NCBI GenBank assembly: GCA_947086895.1
Contig: CAMUAR010000018.1
Coordinates: 1 to 57,439, forward strand
Direction of reading: 5' to 3'
Length of the DNA: 57,439 nucleotides
DNA from: an uncultured Lachnospiraceae bacterium
GTDB taxonomy: Bacteria > Bacillota > Clostridia > Lachnospirales > Lachnospiraceae
Shown: piece by piece, positions 27,516 through 36,173 of the stretch
How positions within the stretch are numbered: the first letter of the stretch is position 1
How the letters are laid out: each line of letters begins with the position of its first letter
Made by a program: the position numbers and the translations under genes
Notes under the pieces: model-generated
What the model was told of the DNA's origin: nothing
Database searches by the model: none
Seen by the model: the letters and a program-made list of their open reading frames with translations, nothing else

Positions 27516-29771
27516 TTATTCAGCTGTTCCGCTATTTCTTTTTTTATTGATAAAATACCAAACTGTACCAGCAAGACATATGGAAGAATACGTACCCGAA
27601 ATAATTCCTGCCATCAGCGGAAGCGAAAATTCCCGAATCGATGACACCCCGAAAATAGAAAGTGTAAGTACCATAACAAAGGTGGTCAGCGATGTGTTGA
27701 TACTTCTTGACACGGTTTGGCTGATACTTGCATTTACTACATCCCGCACGGTATCCTTTTTCAGCTTTTCCTTCATATTTTCACGAATGCGGTCAAATAC
27801 AACAATGGTCGCATTGATCGAATAACCGACAAGCGTCAGCATACAAGCGATAAATGCATTGCCGACCGAAATTCTTGCCACGGCATAAACCATCAGAGTA
27901 AACACAACATCATGCAGCAGCGCAGTTACAGAACTTGCGGCAAATCCAAGATTTTTAAACCGAATCCAAATATAGATCATCATACAAAGCGTAGCTACAA
28001 TCACTGCAACCACCGCGTCTGTTTTCATCTCACCACTGACTGTACCGCTGATGCTTGTCGAAGTAATATCTTTGCTTGTGACATTGTACTGCTCATTAAG
28101 AGCCTCCTCAAGTTTTGCCTTCTTCGCAGTATCAAGCACTTCTGTTTTAATAATTACAGACTCTTCGCCCTGAATCTGCACAACTTCGCCCTGAATTCCA
28201 AGCACATCGGAAACTAATTTTTCCAGCTCCTGATTGGACGGCGCAGTCCCCTCAAACACAATTTCCGTCGAAGTTCCTCCCATAAAATCCAGCCCGTAAT
28301 TTAAAGCGTTTCCGGCGGAAGTTTTCCCGACAATCATCGCCCCAATACAAACAACCGCAATCACGCCGAACAAAATCGTGTAGGTTAAACCATATTTTAC
28401 AAAATCACGAACTTTTGTGTCCTTTTTGACACCATAAAACTTTTCTTTGTCAAATCCTGCGCGGTAGAATGCAACAAGAATAAACTTTGTCACAAACAGA
28501 GCCGTTGCCATCGATAAAACAATACCAATCGCAAGAGTTTGAGCAAATCCTTTTATCGTGCCGGAGCCGAGAAAATACAATACCGCAGCAGCGATCAGCG
28601 TTGTTACATTTCCGTCGATAATCGCGGATAACGCTTTTTCAAATCCAAGCTTAATACTAGAGCGAACCGTTTTTCCTGTTCCAATCTCCTCGCGGATTCG
28701 CGTAAAAATAACAACATTTGCATCAACAGCCATACCGATGGATAAAATAATACCTGCAATGCCGTACAAAGTTAATGTTACATTAAATAAATTCAGGCAG
28801 ATTATCATAACTGTCACATAAAGGCAGAGCGCAAGACTTGCGGCAAATCCAGGGATACGGTAAACAACAATCATAAAACCAATCACCAAAAGAAATCCGA
28901 TCACACCGGCCAACAGCGAAGTATTGATCGCCTCGGTGCCAAGCTTTGCGCCGACAACGGTCGAACGTATCTCTTTTAATTCCAGCGGCAGCGCACCGAT
29001 GCGGATAATGCTGGCGAGCTGTTTTGATTCATTGAAATCCGCCTGCCCACTGATCACGGCGTTTCCATCGGTAATATGTGCGGACACGCGGGGCGCGCTG
29101 TACACTTCACCGTCATACACAATCGCAATAATATTGCGTATGCTTATACCGGACGGACTGTAATTGCTGTATGCGTAAGCTGTAGCATCCGCAAACTTGC
29201 TTTTTCCCTCGCTGTTGAGAGCCAAAGCCACTTCATAAGAACTTGCACCGAGATTTCCCTGGCGAATCTCCGGTTCAGCCCCTGAAATACATGCGCCGTC
29301 AATCACAACGTCCCCATCTGCAATAATCTCTTCAATGGAGCGCGTCAGAACATAATTATCTTTTTCCGTGCTGTACTCAATATTGGCAACGCCATCTTTC
29401 GACTGCCCGTATATAAAATAAATCTTACCTGCATCTCCAAGTTTTTCAAGCACTTCATTTGCATCTGTCACATCTGGGATATCCACATTGATTCGGTTAT
29501 CCCCCTCCATATACACAGCAGCCTCACTGTTAAAATCCTGCGCGCGAAGCTGCATTTTGTAAAAGGTGTCCTCCATCTCCTGGCTTGTCGGATTTTCTTT
29601 CACCGATTCATAAGTGATGCTGACGCCCCCCGCCAAATCCAGCCCTAATTTTACATCGGACATGCTTCCCAGCTTGTCCGCTCCAATCCCGCAGACTGCC
29701 ACAAATACGGTCGCTGCGATCACGACCATGGTAAGTATAAGGGAAAGGATTCCTTTTTGTTTGTCCTTCAT
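27516..29771 (-). CDS. secDF: Protein translocase SecDF fusion
   Basis: A 751-aa membrane protein that uses the proton gradient to help SecYEG export proteins. The SecD half (about 1-430) has an N-terminal membrane segment, the large extracytoplasmic region and a five-helix bundle including GLDLAGGVSITYE and IGMAVDANVVIFTRIREE. The SecF half has GLDFMGGTSTEIVFEG and VGYSINATIVVFDRIREN. Fusion of the two is common in Firmicutes. The ATG at 29771 is preferred to an upstream in-frame start: AAGGAG precedes it and the protein then begins MKDKQKG before the first membrane helix. A sigma-A promoter lies at 29867-29895. Confidence 0.95.
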   Translation of the reverse strand: MKDKQKGILSLILTMVVIAATVFVAVCGIGADKLGSMSDVKLGLDLAGGVSITYESVKENPTSQEMEDTFYKMQLRAQDFNSEAAVYMEGDNRINVDIPDVTDANEVLEKLGDAGKIYFIYGQSKDGVANIEYSTEKDNYVLTRSIEEIIADGDVVIDGACISGAEPEIRQGNLGASSYEVALALNSEGKSKFADATAYAYSNYSPSGISIRNIIAIVYDGEVYSAPRVSAHITDGNAVISGQADFNESKQLASIIRIGALPLELKEIRSTVVGAKLGTEAINTSLLAGVIGFLLVIGFMIVVYRIPGFAASLALCLYVTVMIICLNLFNVTLTLYGIAGIILSIGMAVDANVVIFTRIREEIGTGKTVRSSIKLGFEKALSAIIDGNVTTLIAAAVLYFLGSGTIKGFAQTLAIGIVLSMATALFVTKFILVAFYRAGFDKEKFYGVKKDTKVRDFVKYGLTYTILFGVIAVVCIGAMIVGKTSAGNALNYGLDFMGGTSTEIVFEGTAPSNQELEKLVSDVLGIQGEVVQIQGEESVIIKTEVLDTAKKAKLEEALNEQYNVTSKDITSTSISGTVSGEMKTDAVVAVIVATLCMMIYIWIRFKNLGFAASSVTALLHDVVFTLMVYAVARISVGNAFIACMLTLVGYSINATIVVFDRIRENMKEKLKKDTVRDVVNASISQTVSRSINTSLTTFVMVLTLSIFGVSSIREFSLPLMAGIISGTYSSICLAGTVWYFINKKRNSGTAE

Positions 29772-29866
29772 CGTATTTTCACTCCTTGTTCTGTTACAGC
29801 TTTGCGATTCACTTGCCTGTCTTATCCGACATTTTTTGGAAAACCAGCAAATCAGCAATCTTGTTT

Positions 29867-29895
29867 ATTATAGCACCCTATACAAGCTTTGGCAA
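29867..29895 (-). promoter_or_regulatory. secDF promoter
   Basis: On the minus strand TTGCCA, 17-nt spacer, TATAAT. It sits immediately after the terminator of the upstream NUDIX gene, leaving a leader of about 90 nt. Confidence 0.75.
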
Positions 29896-29896
29896 G

Positions 29897-29935
29897 AAAA
29901 AAACTGCAATACAGGCATTTCCCTGCACCACAGTT
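29897..29935 (-). terminator. Intrinsic terminator after the NUDIX gene
   Basis: On the minus strand a 14-bp stem (29935-29922 with 29915-29902; several G-U pairs) with a 6-nt loop is followed by seven T. Confidence 0.8.
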
Positions 29936-29959
29936 TTTTCCGACAAAGTCATCGCTTCT

Positions 29960-30412
29960 TTAGAAATATTTTTTACTTCCCCAAAGATTGCTTTTTTTCA
30001 AATCTGCATACTCATTGTACGCGCGTTCCAAAATCTGCTTCTCGTTTGCAAATTTGAGAAGGTGGTACGCCTCATGAAACTTATAATACCCGGAATCCAT
30101 AAAAAATTCTTCCCTTTGTGGCTTGCTGTAATAACTATCAGACATCATCAGATACCAATGCACATCCTTCTGCACGATATTCTGTGGCGTATTAAAGGTA
30201 TACTGGCTTTTTCCGACATACTTAATGATAACCGCGTCTGCTCCGGTCTCCTCCCGAACCTCGCGCACTGCCGTTTCCTTGTACTCCTCGCCCTCCTCCA
30301 CAGTACCCTTTGGCAAGACCCAGCCCTCATACTTGTTTTTATAATTTTTGTAGAGCAGCAGAATCTTTCCCCTGAATATAACAACACCACCACAGCTCGT
30401 TGCCTCAATCAT
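29960..30412 (-). CDS. NUDIX hydrolase
   Basis: A 150-aa hydrolase of nucleoside-diphosphate-linked compounds. The NUDIX box spans about residues 35-57 (GTVEEGEEYKETAVREVREETG), matching the GX5EX7REUXEEXGU pattern. VLPKGTVEEGE resembles the Ap4A-hydrolase-like subgroup. AGGAGG lies 8 nt before the ATG at 30412. It is followed by its own terminator and is divergent from the gene at 30627. Confidence 0.92.
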   Translation of the reverse strand: MIEATSCGGVVIFRGKILLLYKNYKNKYEGWVLPKGTVEEGEEYKETAVREVREETGADAVIIKYVGKSQYTFNTPQNIVQKDVHWYLMMSDSYYSKPQREEFFMDSGYYKFHEAYHLLKFANEKQILERAYNEYADLKKSNLWGSKKYF

Positions 30413-30560
30413 CGCAGAGCCTCCTGTTTTTGGTGTCTCAACAAACTAAAGATTAGTATACACCATTTTTACAATGATTTCAACGTTAAAATACATTGGA
30501 TTTGATTTCCTAATTCTTTTCTTATTTTGCTGCGCTGGCATTTTAGCAAAAAAACATTTC

Positions 30561-30589
30561 TTGACAAAAATTCCGATTTTTGATAATCT
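30561..30589 (+). promoter_or_regulatory. Promoter of the 187-aa gene
   Basis: Perfect TTGACA (30561-30566), 17-nt spacer, TAATCT (30584-30589); a GATAAT alternative overlaps. The 214-bp divergent gap from 30413 holds nothing else recognisable. Confidence 0.6.
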
Positions 30590-30626
30590 GAAAATGAGAA
30601 TATAAAATTTTAAAGGAAACTTATTT

Positions 30627-31190
30627 ATGTATTATCATGCATCATCCGTAAAAGATATTTCCATATTAAAGCCAAACAGGTCAAACCATAACATTCCTCT
30701 TATCTATTTTTCCAATAAGCGAGAAAATGTACTTGTATATTTAAGCAACGCAGTTGAAAAATTCTGTAAAGAAAATAATTTTCCATACGCAGGGACTTGG
30801 ATGAAATGGGGTTCTTATGGGTTTGGCAAAGACGGGCGTCTGCAATATTCCGAATATTACCCAGATGCTCTGTCCGAGACATACAAAGGCGTCGCCGGTT
30901 CTATCTATTCCTGTGAGAATATCCAGAAAAAAGATTTTCCGCTGAATATTCCAAATGCCTATGTATCAGAAACAGAAACTTTCGTGACGGGCTGTGAATA
31001 TATAGAAGACGCCTACGCAGAATTTCTTAAAGCAGAACAAAACGGATTGATTACTATTATTTATTATGAAGAATTTATTTCCAAAAGAGCTGACTGGCTA
31101 AACAAAACAATAAAAGAAGAATATCGTAAATCAGCAGATCATCCAGAATACCGGTATTTTCTGGAAAATAAATTTAAAAAATATCTATAA
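30627..31190 (+). CDS. Hypothetical protein with YHAS N-terminus
   Basis: A 187-aa soluble protein with no family I can name with confidence. It begins MYYHASSVKDISILKP followed by IPLIYFSNKRENVLVYLSNA, a pattern (YHxS, then YFS and a helix) seen in several small ADP-ribosyltransferase-fold proteins, but the catalytic residues are not clear, so no activity is claimed. Many aromatic residues (YYHAS, WMKWGSYGFG, EYYPDAL). AAAGGA lies upstream and a good promoter is at 30561-30589. It starts an AT-rich group of small accessory genes. Confidence 0.6.
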   Translation: MYYHASSVKDISILKPNRSNHNIPLIYFSNKRENVLVYLSNAVEKFCKENNFPYAGTWMKWGSYGFGKDGRLQYSEYYPDALSETYKGVAGSIYSCENIQKKDFPLNIPNAYVSETETFVTGCEYIEDAYAEFLKAEQNGLITIIYYEEFISKRADWLNKTIKEEYRKSADHPEYRYFLENKFKKYL

Positions 31191-31231
31191 ATTTCAGCGA
31201 ACGAAAACTGCAGAACTATGATAGAATGCAA

Positions 31232-31318
31232 ATGTCCCTATTATTTTATAATCCAGCCAAACCAGAATTTATAAAAGATGAAAAGTATTTATTATGCATG
31301 CCAAAGCACGAGGTATAA
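31232..31318 (+). CDS. Possible 28-aa leader ORF before the methyltransferase
   Basis: An ATG at 31232 opens a 28-codon frame (MSLLFYNPAKPEF...MPKHEV) that stops 3 nt before the methyltransferase ATG and runs across its ribosome site. It has no ribosome site of its own, so it may be a coding remnant. The frame stays open upstream past the end of the 187-aa gene. Confidence 0.2.
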   Translation: MSLLFYNPAKPEFIKDEKYLLCMPKHEV

Positions 31319-31321
31319 TTA

Positions 31322-31753
31322 ATGAAAAATACAGATATTCTTGTTAATCTGCTTATTGCGGATATAAAAAATAAAACGATTCTTGAAGCTGCCTGTGGAG
31401 CGGCTGATTTTTCTATTTCTGCATCGGTCTATTCTGATAGCGTTTATTGTATTGATCTCGATGCCAGAAGATTAAACAGCAAGCTTGCTGCAAATTTCCA
31501 TTTTCAAATTATGGATGCGTCCCAAATGGATTATGCAGATAATACATTTGATACAATTATTCTATACAATGCTTTTTATCATATTCAGTCTCAATGGATT
31601 AAGATTGAACCGGAATGCAAACGAGTTTTAAAAGCAGAAGGCGTTATTTATATTGTTGGGACATGGAAATTGGATGTGCATACAATAATGAATGTTTTTG
31701 GTGATAAGGCAAAATGGCAAAATCAATTTCTTATTGTTGAAATAAGAAAATAA
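31322..31753 (+). CDS. SAM-dependent methyltransferase (class I), short
   Basis: A 143-aa protein with the class I fold: motif I ILEAACGAADFS (about residue 21; the usual GxGxG is degenerate), YCIDLDARRL (acidic motif II), MDASQMDYADNTFDTIILYNAFYHI (motifs III-IV) and CKRVLKAEGVIYIVGTW. Most relatives continue for about 50 more residues, and possible coding sequence follows the stop in other frames, so the 3' end may be truncated. GAGGT precedes the ATG. Substrate unknown. The 243-bp gap after it is very AT-rich, with no convincing feature. Confidence 0.7.
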   Translation: MKNTDILVNLLIADIKNKTILEAACGAADFSISASVYSDSVYCIDLDARRLNSKLAANFHFQIMDASQMDYADNTFDTIILYNAFYHIQSQWIKIEPECKRVLKAEGVIYIVGTWKLDVHTIMNVFGDKAKWQNQFLIVEIRK

Positions 31754-31996
31754 AAGATTTCCCGAAAAAGGATTTATAGGATCCAAGATACCACAGCTTC
31801 CGTTTTACCCCAAAAACATAATATATATTTAGATACCGACATTTATAAAATTTCAAGAAAAATAAAGAAACACAAAAATTTAATTCTAATATTTTACTTG
31901 ATATAAACCCACAAACCATAAAATAGGAAAAGAAAAACATAATTTATTTTAAATATAACCATAGGTTAATAATTTGATTCTGAAATGAGGGCATTT

Positions 31997-32557
31997 ATGA
32001 ATTTACTTGAAGATATCAAAAACTATTATCCTCTCAATCTACAGGAAGCGCGCGATCAAGAGCAAATGATCTGGTATATTACAAATCATACCGATTATTT
32101 GGAACGCAAAAATTTAACTGGTCATTTTTCTTCTTCAATCTGGACGGTAAATAAAGAGCGCACCAAAACATTGATGGTATATCACAATATCTACAATTCC
32201 TGGTCGTGGATCGGCGGTCATGCGGACGGAGTACAGGATCTGCGCTCCGTTGCACTGCGCGAACTTTCCGAGGAAACCGGAGTAAAAAATGCGGTTCTGG
32301 TAAGCCCTGAAATTTTCAGTCTGGAAATATTAACGGTGAACGGGCATATCAAAAAAGGGGAGTATGTGCCAAGCCATCTGCACCTGAATGTTACATATCT
32401 TGCTGAAGCTGATGAAAGTGAAAATTTAATTGTAAATAAAAACGAAAATCAGGCAGTAAAGTGGTGGTCTTTTGCGGATGCTCTAAACGTACCTAATGAA
32501 CCTTGGTTTGTCGAATGGGTCTACAAAAAACTGATCGAGCGATGCAAAATTTTTTAG
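31997..32557 (+). CDS. NUDIX hydrolase
   Basis: A 186-aa NUDIX protein. The box is GHADGVQDLRSVALRELSEETG (about residues 75-96) with the REUXEE core present as RELSEE. YNSWSWIGGHADG before it and the LEILTVNGH...VPSHLHLNVTYL segment fit the larger NUDIX proteins that act on organic pyrophosphates. The ATG at 31997 is chosen because GAGGG precedes it; an ATG 12 nt upstream lacks a site. Confidence 0.87.
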   Translation: MNLLEDIKNYYPLNLQEARDQEQMIWYITNHTDYLERKNLTGHFSSSIWTVNKERTKTLMVYHNIYNSWSWIGGHADGVQDLRSVALRELSEETGVKNAVLVSPEIFSLEILTVNGHIKKGEYVPSHLHLNVTYLAEADESENLIVNKNENQAVKWWSFADALNVPNEPWFVEWVYKKLIERCKIF

Positions 32558-32595
32558 TATGCTTGTCAAAAACAAAAAACAGCAGGCAGTTGAGA

Positions 32596-32634
32596 AAGGA
32601 GGACGGCACTTTATTGTGCCTGTAAAATTCTATG
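32596..32634 (+). promoter_or_regulatory. SD-hairpin-start arrangement, copy 1
   Basis: GAAAGGAGGAC is followed by a GGCAC/GTGCC hairpin (32605-32609, 32616-32620) and then CCTGTAAAATTCTATG, so a stem-loop separates the SD from the start codon. Folding brings the SD to about 12 nt from the ATG. The same order, with near-identical flanks but a different hairpin, occurs before the ArsR gene (56050-56111). Confidence 0.6.
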
Positions 32635-32958
32635 AAAGAAATTATTACAGCTATTATTTTTTTCACTGTGGCGATCGGTTCATTTATTATAAGTGTTCGC
32701 TCTTTTAAAGAAAAAGGTTTTCTGTTTAACAACGCTTATCTTTATTCTTCCAAGCAAGAACGCAGTCAAATGAATAAAAAACCATACTACCGCCAAACAG
32801 CCATTATATTTTTACTTATTGGTATTGCCCTTTTGTTATATACATTCAATATATTTTTAAACAGTAAATGGATGTTTTATATTATAATCGCCATCATTAT
32901 TATAACAATTATTTATGCTATTGTTTCCAGTATTAAAATAGAACTGAAAAAGAACTGA
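32632..32958 (+). CDS. Small three-helix membrane protein (DUF3784-like)
   Basis: A 108-aa protein with membrane segments at about 4-22, 55-76 and 80-102 and a polar loop containing NNAYLYSSKQERSQMNKKPYYRQ, the layout of DUF3784-type proteins of Firmicutes. Function unknown. Its start lies 27 nt after the only SD, with a hairpin between them, so initiation probably depends on that fold. Confidence 0.65.
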   Translation: MKEIITAIIFFTVAIGSFIISVRSFKEKGFLFNNAYLYSSKQERSQMNKKPYYRQTAIIFLLIGIALLLYTFNIFLNSKWMFYIIIAIIIITIIYAIVSSIKIELKKN

Positions 32959-32999
32959 TTCTATTATTTTATTGTATCCCTGCATCAAAAATACTCGTT

Positions 33000-33647
33000 C
33001 TAAAAAAGACTGATCTGCTCGTAATCTGTCTGGCGTTTTAACAGACCTGGCGTCTTTTTTAAGATTTTTTCAAACGACTGCCCGTTAAGCACCCAATCTT
33101 TGATTTCATTCGGCTCAAGAATCAGCGGCATCCTTGTATGTACCGGCGAAACAGACTCGTTCGCCGGTACAGTCAATATTACAAAATACAGTTTATCTGA
33201 ATATACTTTTGTGCATCCTGCCAAAAATAAAATCTTTTTATCGTCCCGAAAAAACATGTTTTTTTCTTTTTCCTGATTCCACTCGTAAAACCCTGCTGCT
33301 GGTATTGCAGCCCTGCTTTGATAAATGCTGTCCCGAAACGTAACCCACTCGCACACTGTTTCGCTGCGCGCGTTAATCATCAATGTTTTTTCTGGAAATC
33401 CCCACGTTGCTTTCTCAAAAAGAAGTTTTCCCTCCCGCCCTAAAATCAAATCGATGGTATCACCTGGGCGGATATCGCTGACCGCTCTATCCTGCTGCCA
33501 CTCTGTTTTTTGAGTATTCTGATTGTTGTTCAAATTTTCCTGTTGTTCTTTACTCTGATCTTTTTGTACTGTTTCTTCTCTATTGATACACAATGTTCTT
33601 CCCGCTTCTCTGACTGTCTCGCAATCAATATAATAACGCCCGCACAT
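33000..33647 (-). CDS. SOS response-associated peptidase (SRAP/HMCES/YedK type)
   Basis: Binds covalently to abasic sites in single-stranded DNA through the N-terminal cysteine. The ATG at 33647 is required: it gives Met-Cys-Gly-Arg, so Cys2 becomes the N-terminus after Met removal, and GGAGG lies 6 nt upstream; a longer in-frame reading would bury Cys2. Other conserved parts are NARSETV, AAGFYEWNQ and PVHTRMPLIL (active-site His). About residues 20-50 form a Gln/Asn-rich stretch (QKDQSKEQQENLNNNQNTQK) that interrupts the usual fold start. Length 215 aa, near the family norm. Confidence 0.9.
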   Translation of the reverse strand: MCGRYYIDCETVREAGRTLCINREETVQKDQSKEQQENLNNNQNTQKTEWQQDRAVSDIRPGDTIDLILGREGKLLFEKATWGFPEKTLMINARSETVCEWVTFRDSIYQSRAAIPAAGFYEWNQEKEKNMFFRDDKKILFLAGCTKVYSDKLYFVILTVPANESVSPVHTRMPLILEPNEIKDWVLNGQSFEKILKKTPGLLKRQTDYEQISLF

Positions 33648-33737
33648 AAAATCCTCCATAACCAGAGCACTTTTACTTTTTTTGAATTTGCTGCGCTCTG
33701 ACACATACTTACTTCCAACATTTTTATCACTCGATCT

Positions 33738-34583
33738 CTACCGTTTCCCCTGCTTTCGAAAAGTTGTCGGGCATACGCCCTTATATTTTGCAAAGCTTTT
33801 TGTAAAATAACTCATATCATGAAACCCGCAGTTCAATGCGATTTCTGTCACAGAATTTTCTGTTAAGACCAGCTGTTCCCCCGCCTGTTCAATCCGGTAA
33901 TAATTCAGATATTCAATCGGAGTTTTTCCTGTAATCTGGGCGAATGCACGGCAGAAATATTTTGGCGACATCCCGGCAATCTTTGCAAGTTCCTTTAATG
34001 TAATTGTATTTTCATAATAATCTCTAATGTAAGCCAGCACGCTTTTCAACTTTAATATTTTTTTTCGATCTCGTGAAATCAAGGAATCTGATGCATAATT
34101 TCCAATAAAACTGCCAATCAGCTGCCATAATAGCCCGATTGTCGTCCATTCATATCCCTTACTCTCCTGTTCCATCGCCAAAAAGATCTGCTTTGAAAGC
34201 TCTGCCTGCGCGCTGTCTGCCAAAAACACCCTTGTATATTTATTTTCATCTGCAATAAACTGTGCAGCGCTTTTTGTACAGACTGGCGTATTGTGCAGCA
34301 ATGTTTCAAGATCAAACACAATACACTGATAAAATGCATCCTCCGGGATTCCACCATGAACTACTCCACTGCCAACCCAAGCACAGTCACCGGCATACAT
34401 CACAAACGTTCTTCCATCCAAAGACAATTCAAAACTTCCGCTCTTCACCAAAATCAACTCGTATTCCAAATGCCAGTGAAGAGGCATCTGGTATCTTGGC
34501 GACGCACAGTCTACATTATAAAGTTTTATTGGAAAATCAAACGTTCCATGTTTTTTATTTTCATGAAGGCTGCTGTAATTCAT
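33738..34583 (-). CDS. AraC-family regulator, probably of the fucose operon
   Basis: A 281-aa protein: cupin sensing domain (about 25-110; PLHWHLEYELILVKSGSFEL) and C-terminal AraC helix-turn-helix pair (about 180-278; ITLKELAKIAGMSPKYFCR, ending MSYFTKSFAKYKGVCPTTFRK). It is divergent from fucA-fucU-fucI and most likely activates that operon. GGGGA lies 6 nt before the ATG at 34583. Confidence 0.85.
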   Translation of the reverse strand: MNYSSLHENKKHGTFDFPIKLYNVDCASPRYQMPLHWHLEYELILVKSGSFELSLDGRTFVMYAGDCAWVGSGVVHGGIPEDAFYQCIVFDLETLLHNTPVCTKSAAQFIADENKYTRVFLADSAQAELSKQIFLAMEQESKGYEWTTIGLLWQLIGSFIGNYASDSLISRDRKKILKLKSVLAYIRDYYENTITLKELAKIAGMSPKYFCRAFAQITGKTPIEYLNYYRIEQAGEQLVLTENSVTEIALNCGFHDMSYFTKSFAKYKGVCPTTFRKQGKR

Positions 34584-34747
34584 AAAAATCCCCTATACTA
34601 AAGTACTTTTTATGTAGGCAAGCCAAATATCAAATTCAGCTCTGCAATTTAATCTGCAACACATAACACAAATTCGCGCATAAAAAATTTTTCAAACGAA
34701 TCACCGTAAAATGTGAATATTGTCATAATATTTTGCCATAATCGCCC

Positions 34748-34794
34748 ACGACAGCAGGCAAAAAACAAGATATAATATCGATAGATATTATATC
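34748..34794. promoter_or_regulatory. Palindromic divergent promoter region of the fuc operon
   Basis: GATATAATATC (34769-34779) and GATATTATATC (34784-34794) form a perfect 11-bp inverted repeat with a GATA spacer, so each arm carries a TATAAT-type -10. On the plus strand ACGACA (34748-34753) lies 17 nt before TATAAT (34771-34776). The minus-strand -35 is weaker. A regulator bound to the palindrome would cover both promoters. Confidence 0.55.
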
Positions 34795-34795
34795 C

Positions 34796-34849
34796 GCGCT
34801 GATTCGCGTCCAACCGAAAGAAAAACAAATACATCGGCGAATCATGCGC
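34796..34849 (+). promoter_or_regulatory. Leader hairpin of the fuc operon
   Basis: GCGC-t-GATTCGC (34796-34807) pairs with GCGAATC-at-GCGC (34837-34849), 11 bp in two blocks, with a 29-nt A-rich loop. It starts about 13 nt after the predicted transcription start and ends about 48 nt before the fucA SD. I could not find a loop partner near the SD. Confidence 0.5.
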
Positions 34850-34908
34850 ATCAATAATAATAACCATACCATTGTAACTTTGCTATGTCAATAAAATCGG
34901 AGGTCGTA

Positions 34909-35619
34909 ATGCAAAATTTAGACGAAATCAAAGAACAAATATGCGATGTGTGCCATAAAATGTGGCAGCTTGGCTGGGTTGCGGCAAATGATGGAAATGT
35001 AAGCGCGAAACTTGAGGATGGAAGAATTATCGCCACTCCCACCGGAATCAGCAAATCCTTTATCACCCCGGAAAAACTTGTGATTTTAGATCACGACGGA
35101 ACCATTCTTGCCGCGGAAAACGGTTATCGTCCTTCCAGCGAAATTAAAATGCATCTAAGATGTTATGACAAGCGTGATGATGTAATGAGCGTAATCCACG
35201 CACATCCGCCGGGCGCAACAGGTTTTGCGGTAGCCCACAAAGCAATGGATATGTACAATATGATCGAGGATGTCGCTGTGATCGGCTCGGTTCCGCTCAC
35301 CCCTTATGGAACTCCTTCCACCACGGAAGTTCCTGATGCGATTGAGCCTTATCTTGAGGAACATGATGTTATGCTTTTGGAAAATCACGGCGCGCTTGCT
35401 GTGGGAAGCGATGTACTCACCGCTTTTTACCGGATGGAAAGTCTCGAACTCTGGGCAAAAATCACAATCAACGCTGTAATTCTTGGCGGAAGCTACGATA
35501 TCAGCAACAAAAATATTCAAAAGCTGATTGATCTGCGCGGATATTACAAAGTAACAGGCAGACATCCTGGTTATAAAGTATTTCAGCCAAACGATCCAAT
35601 GCTTCATAAAAAAGATTAA
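34909..35619 (+). CDS. fucA: Class II aldolase, L-fuculose-1-phosphate aldolase type
   Basis: Zn-dependent aldolase (236 aa) that splits L-fuculose-1-phosphate into DHAP and lactaldehyde. Signature parts: GWVAANDGNVSAKL, catalytic Glu in PSSEIKMH, zinc histidines in IHAHPPGATGFA and ENHGALAVGSD. The ATG at 34909 is chosen over one 24 nt upstream because CGGAGG lies 6 nt before it. It is first in the fuc operon and overlaps nothing; fucU follows after 41 bp. Rhamnulose-1-phosphate could be an alternative substrate, but fucU and fucI support fucose. Confidence 0.9.
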   Translation: MQNLDEIKEQICDVCHKMWQLGWVAANDGNVSAKLEDGRIIATPTGISKSFITPEKLVILDHDGTILAAENGYRPSSEIKMHLRCYDKRDDVMSVIHAHPPGATGFAVAHKAMDMYNMIEDVAVIGSVPLTPYGTPSTTEVPDAIEPYLEEHDVMLLENHGALAVGSDVLTAFYRMESLELWAKITINAVILGGSYDISNKNIQKLIDLRGYYKVTGRHPGYKVFQPNDPMLHKKD

Positions 35620-35660
35620 GTTTCTTGCAGAAGAAATGCAGCACAGAAAGGAAAATTTTC

Positions 35661-36098
35661 ATGTTAAAGGGAATTCCAAATATTCTTTCTCCTGAACTTT
35701 TCATGTACCTTGACCAGATGGGACATGGCGACGAAGTTGTGATCGCGGATGGAAACTTTCCGTGTCACAGCGTCGGCAAAAACTCTGTTGTAATCCGCGC
35801 GGACGGGCATGGTGTCCCGGAAATTCTCGACGCGGTGCTTCAGCTTTTTCCCCTTGATACATACACCGAAAAACCGGTGGCACTGATGGATTTGGTAGAA
35901 GGGGATTCGTGCGGCACGCCTTGTATCTGGAACCAATATAAAAAACTTTTAGAACAGCATGAGCCAAAACATCACACCATTGAATATATGGAACGTTTTG
36001 CTTTCTACCGCCGTGCAGAAAAAGCGTACCTTATTATCGCCACAGGCGAAACGGCAATCTATGCAAATATTCTTCTAAAAAAAGGCGTAGTAAAATAA
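35661..36098 (+). CDS. fucU: L-fucose mutarotase (RbsD/FucU family)
   Basis: A 145-aa protein that interconverts the anomers of L-fucose so the isomerase gets its substrate. Family features: MLKGIPNILSPELFMYLDQMGHGDEVVIADGNFP near the N-terminus (split catalytic His and Asp region) and the ATGETAIYANILLKKGVV C-terminus. The ATG at 35661 has AAAGGA 8 nt upstream. It lies between fucA and fucI. Confidence 0.93.
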   Translation: MLKGIPNILSPELFMYLDQMGHGDEVVIADGNFPCHSVGKNSVVIRADGHGVPEILDAVLQLFPLDTYTEKPVALMDLVEGDSCGTPCIWNQYKKLLEQHEPKHHTIEYMERFAFYRRAEKAYLIIATGETAIYANILLKKGVVK

Positions 36099-36113
36099 AT
36101 ATAAAATACTTAT

Positions 36114-36144
36114 CCCGAAAGATTTTTATTTTATAAAATTCGGG
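36114..36144 (+). promoter_or_regulatory. Stem-loop between fucU and fucI
   Basis: CCCGAA (36114-36119) pairs with TTCGGG (36139-36144) around an AT-rich loop that can pair further (TTTAT/ATAAA). It sits 15 nt after the fucU stop and 29 nt before the pseudoknot leader of fucI. It may define an mRNA processing or stability boundary; there is no T-tract. Confidence 0.45.
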
Positions 36145-36173
36145 AAAGTTTCTATAGAACAAAAATTCACTTA

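Noticed and set aside
31731..31940. 69-aa minus-strand frame in the AT-rich gap
   Set aside because: Composition is a by-product of A/T runs, with no ribosome site or family pattern.
30500..33700. Defence island among the small accessory genes
   Set aside because: NUDIX, methyltransferase and SRAP genes are common housekeeping or accessory types; no effector or defence-specific pair is visible.
34796..34849. fuc leader hairpin as a pseudoknot
   Set aside because: The loop has no complement longer than 4 nt near the fucA SD.
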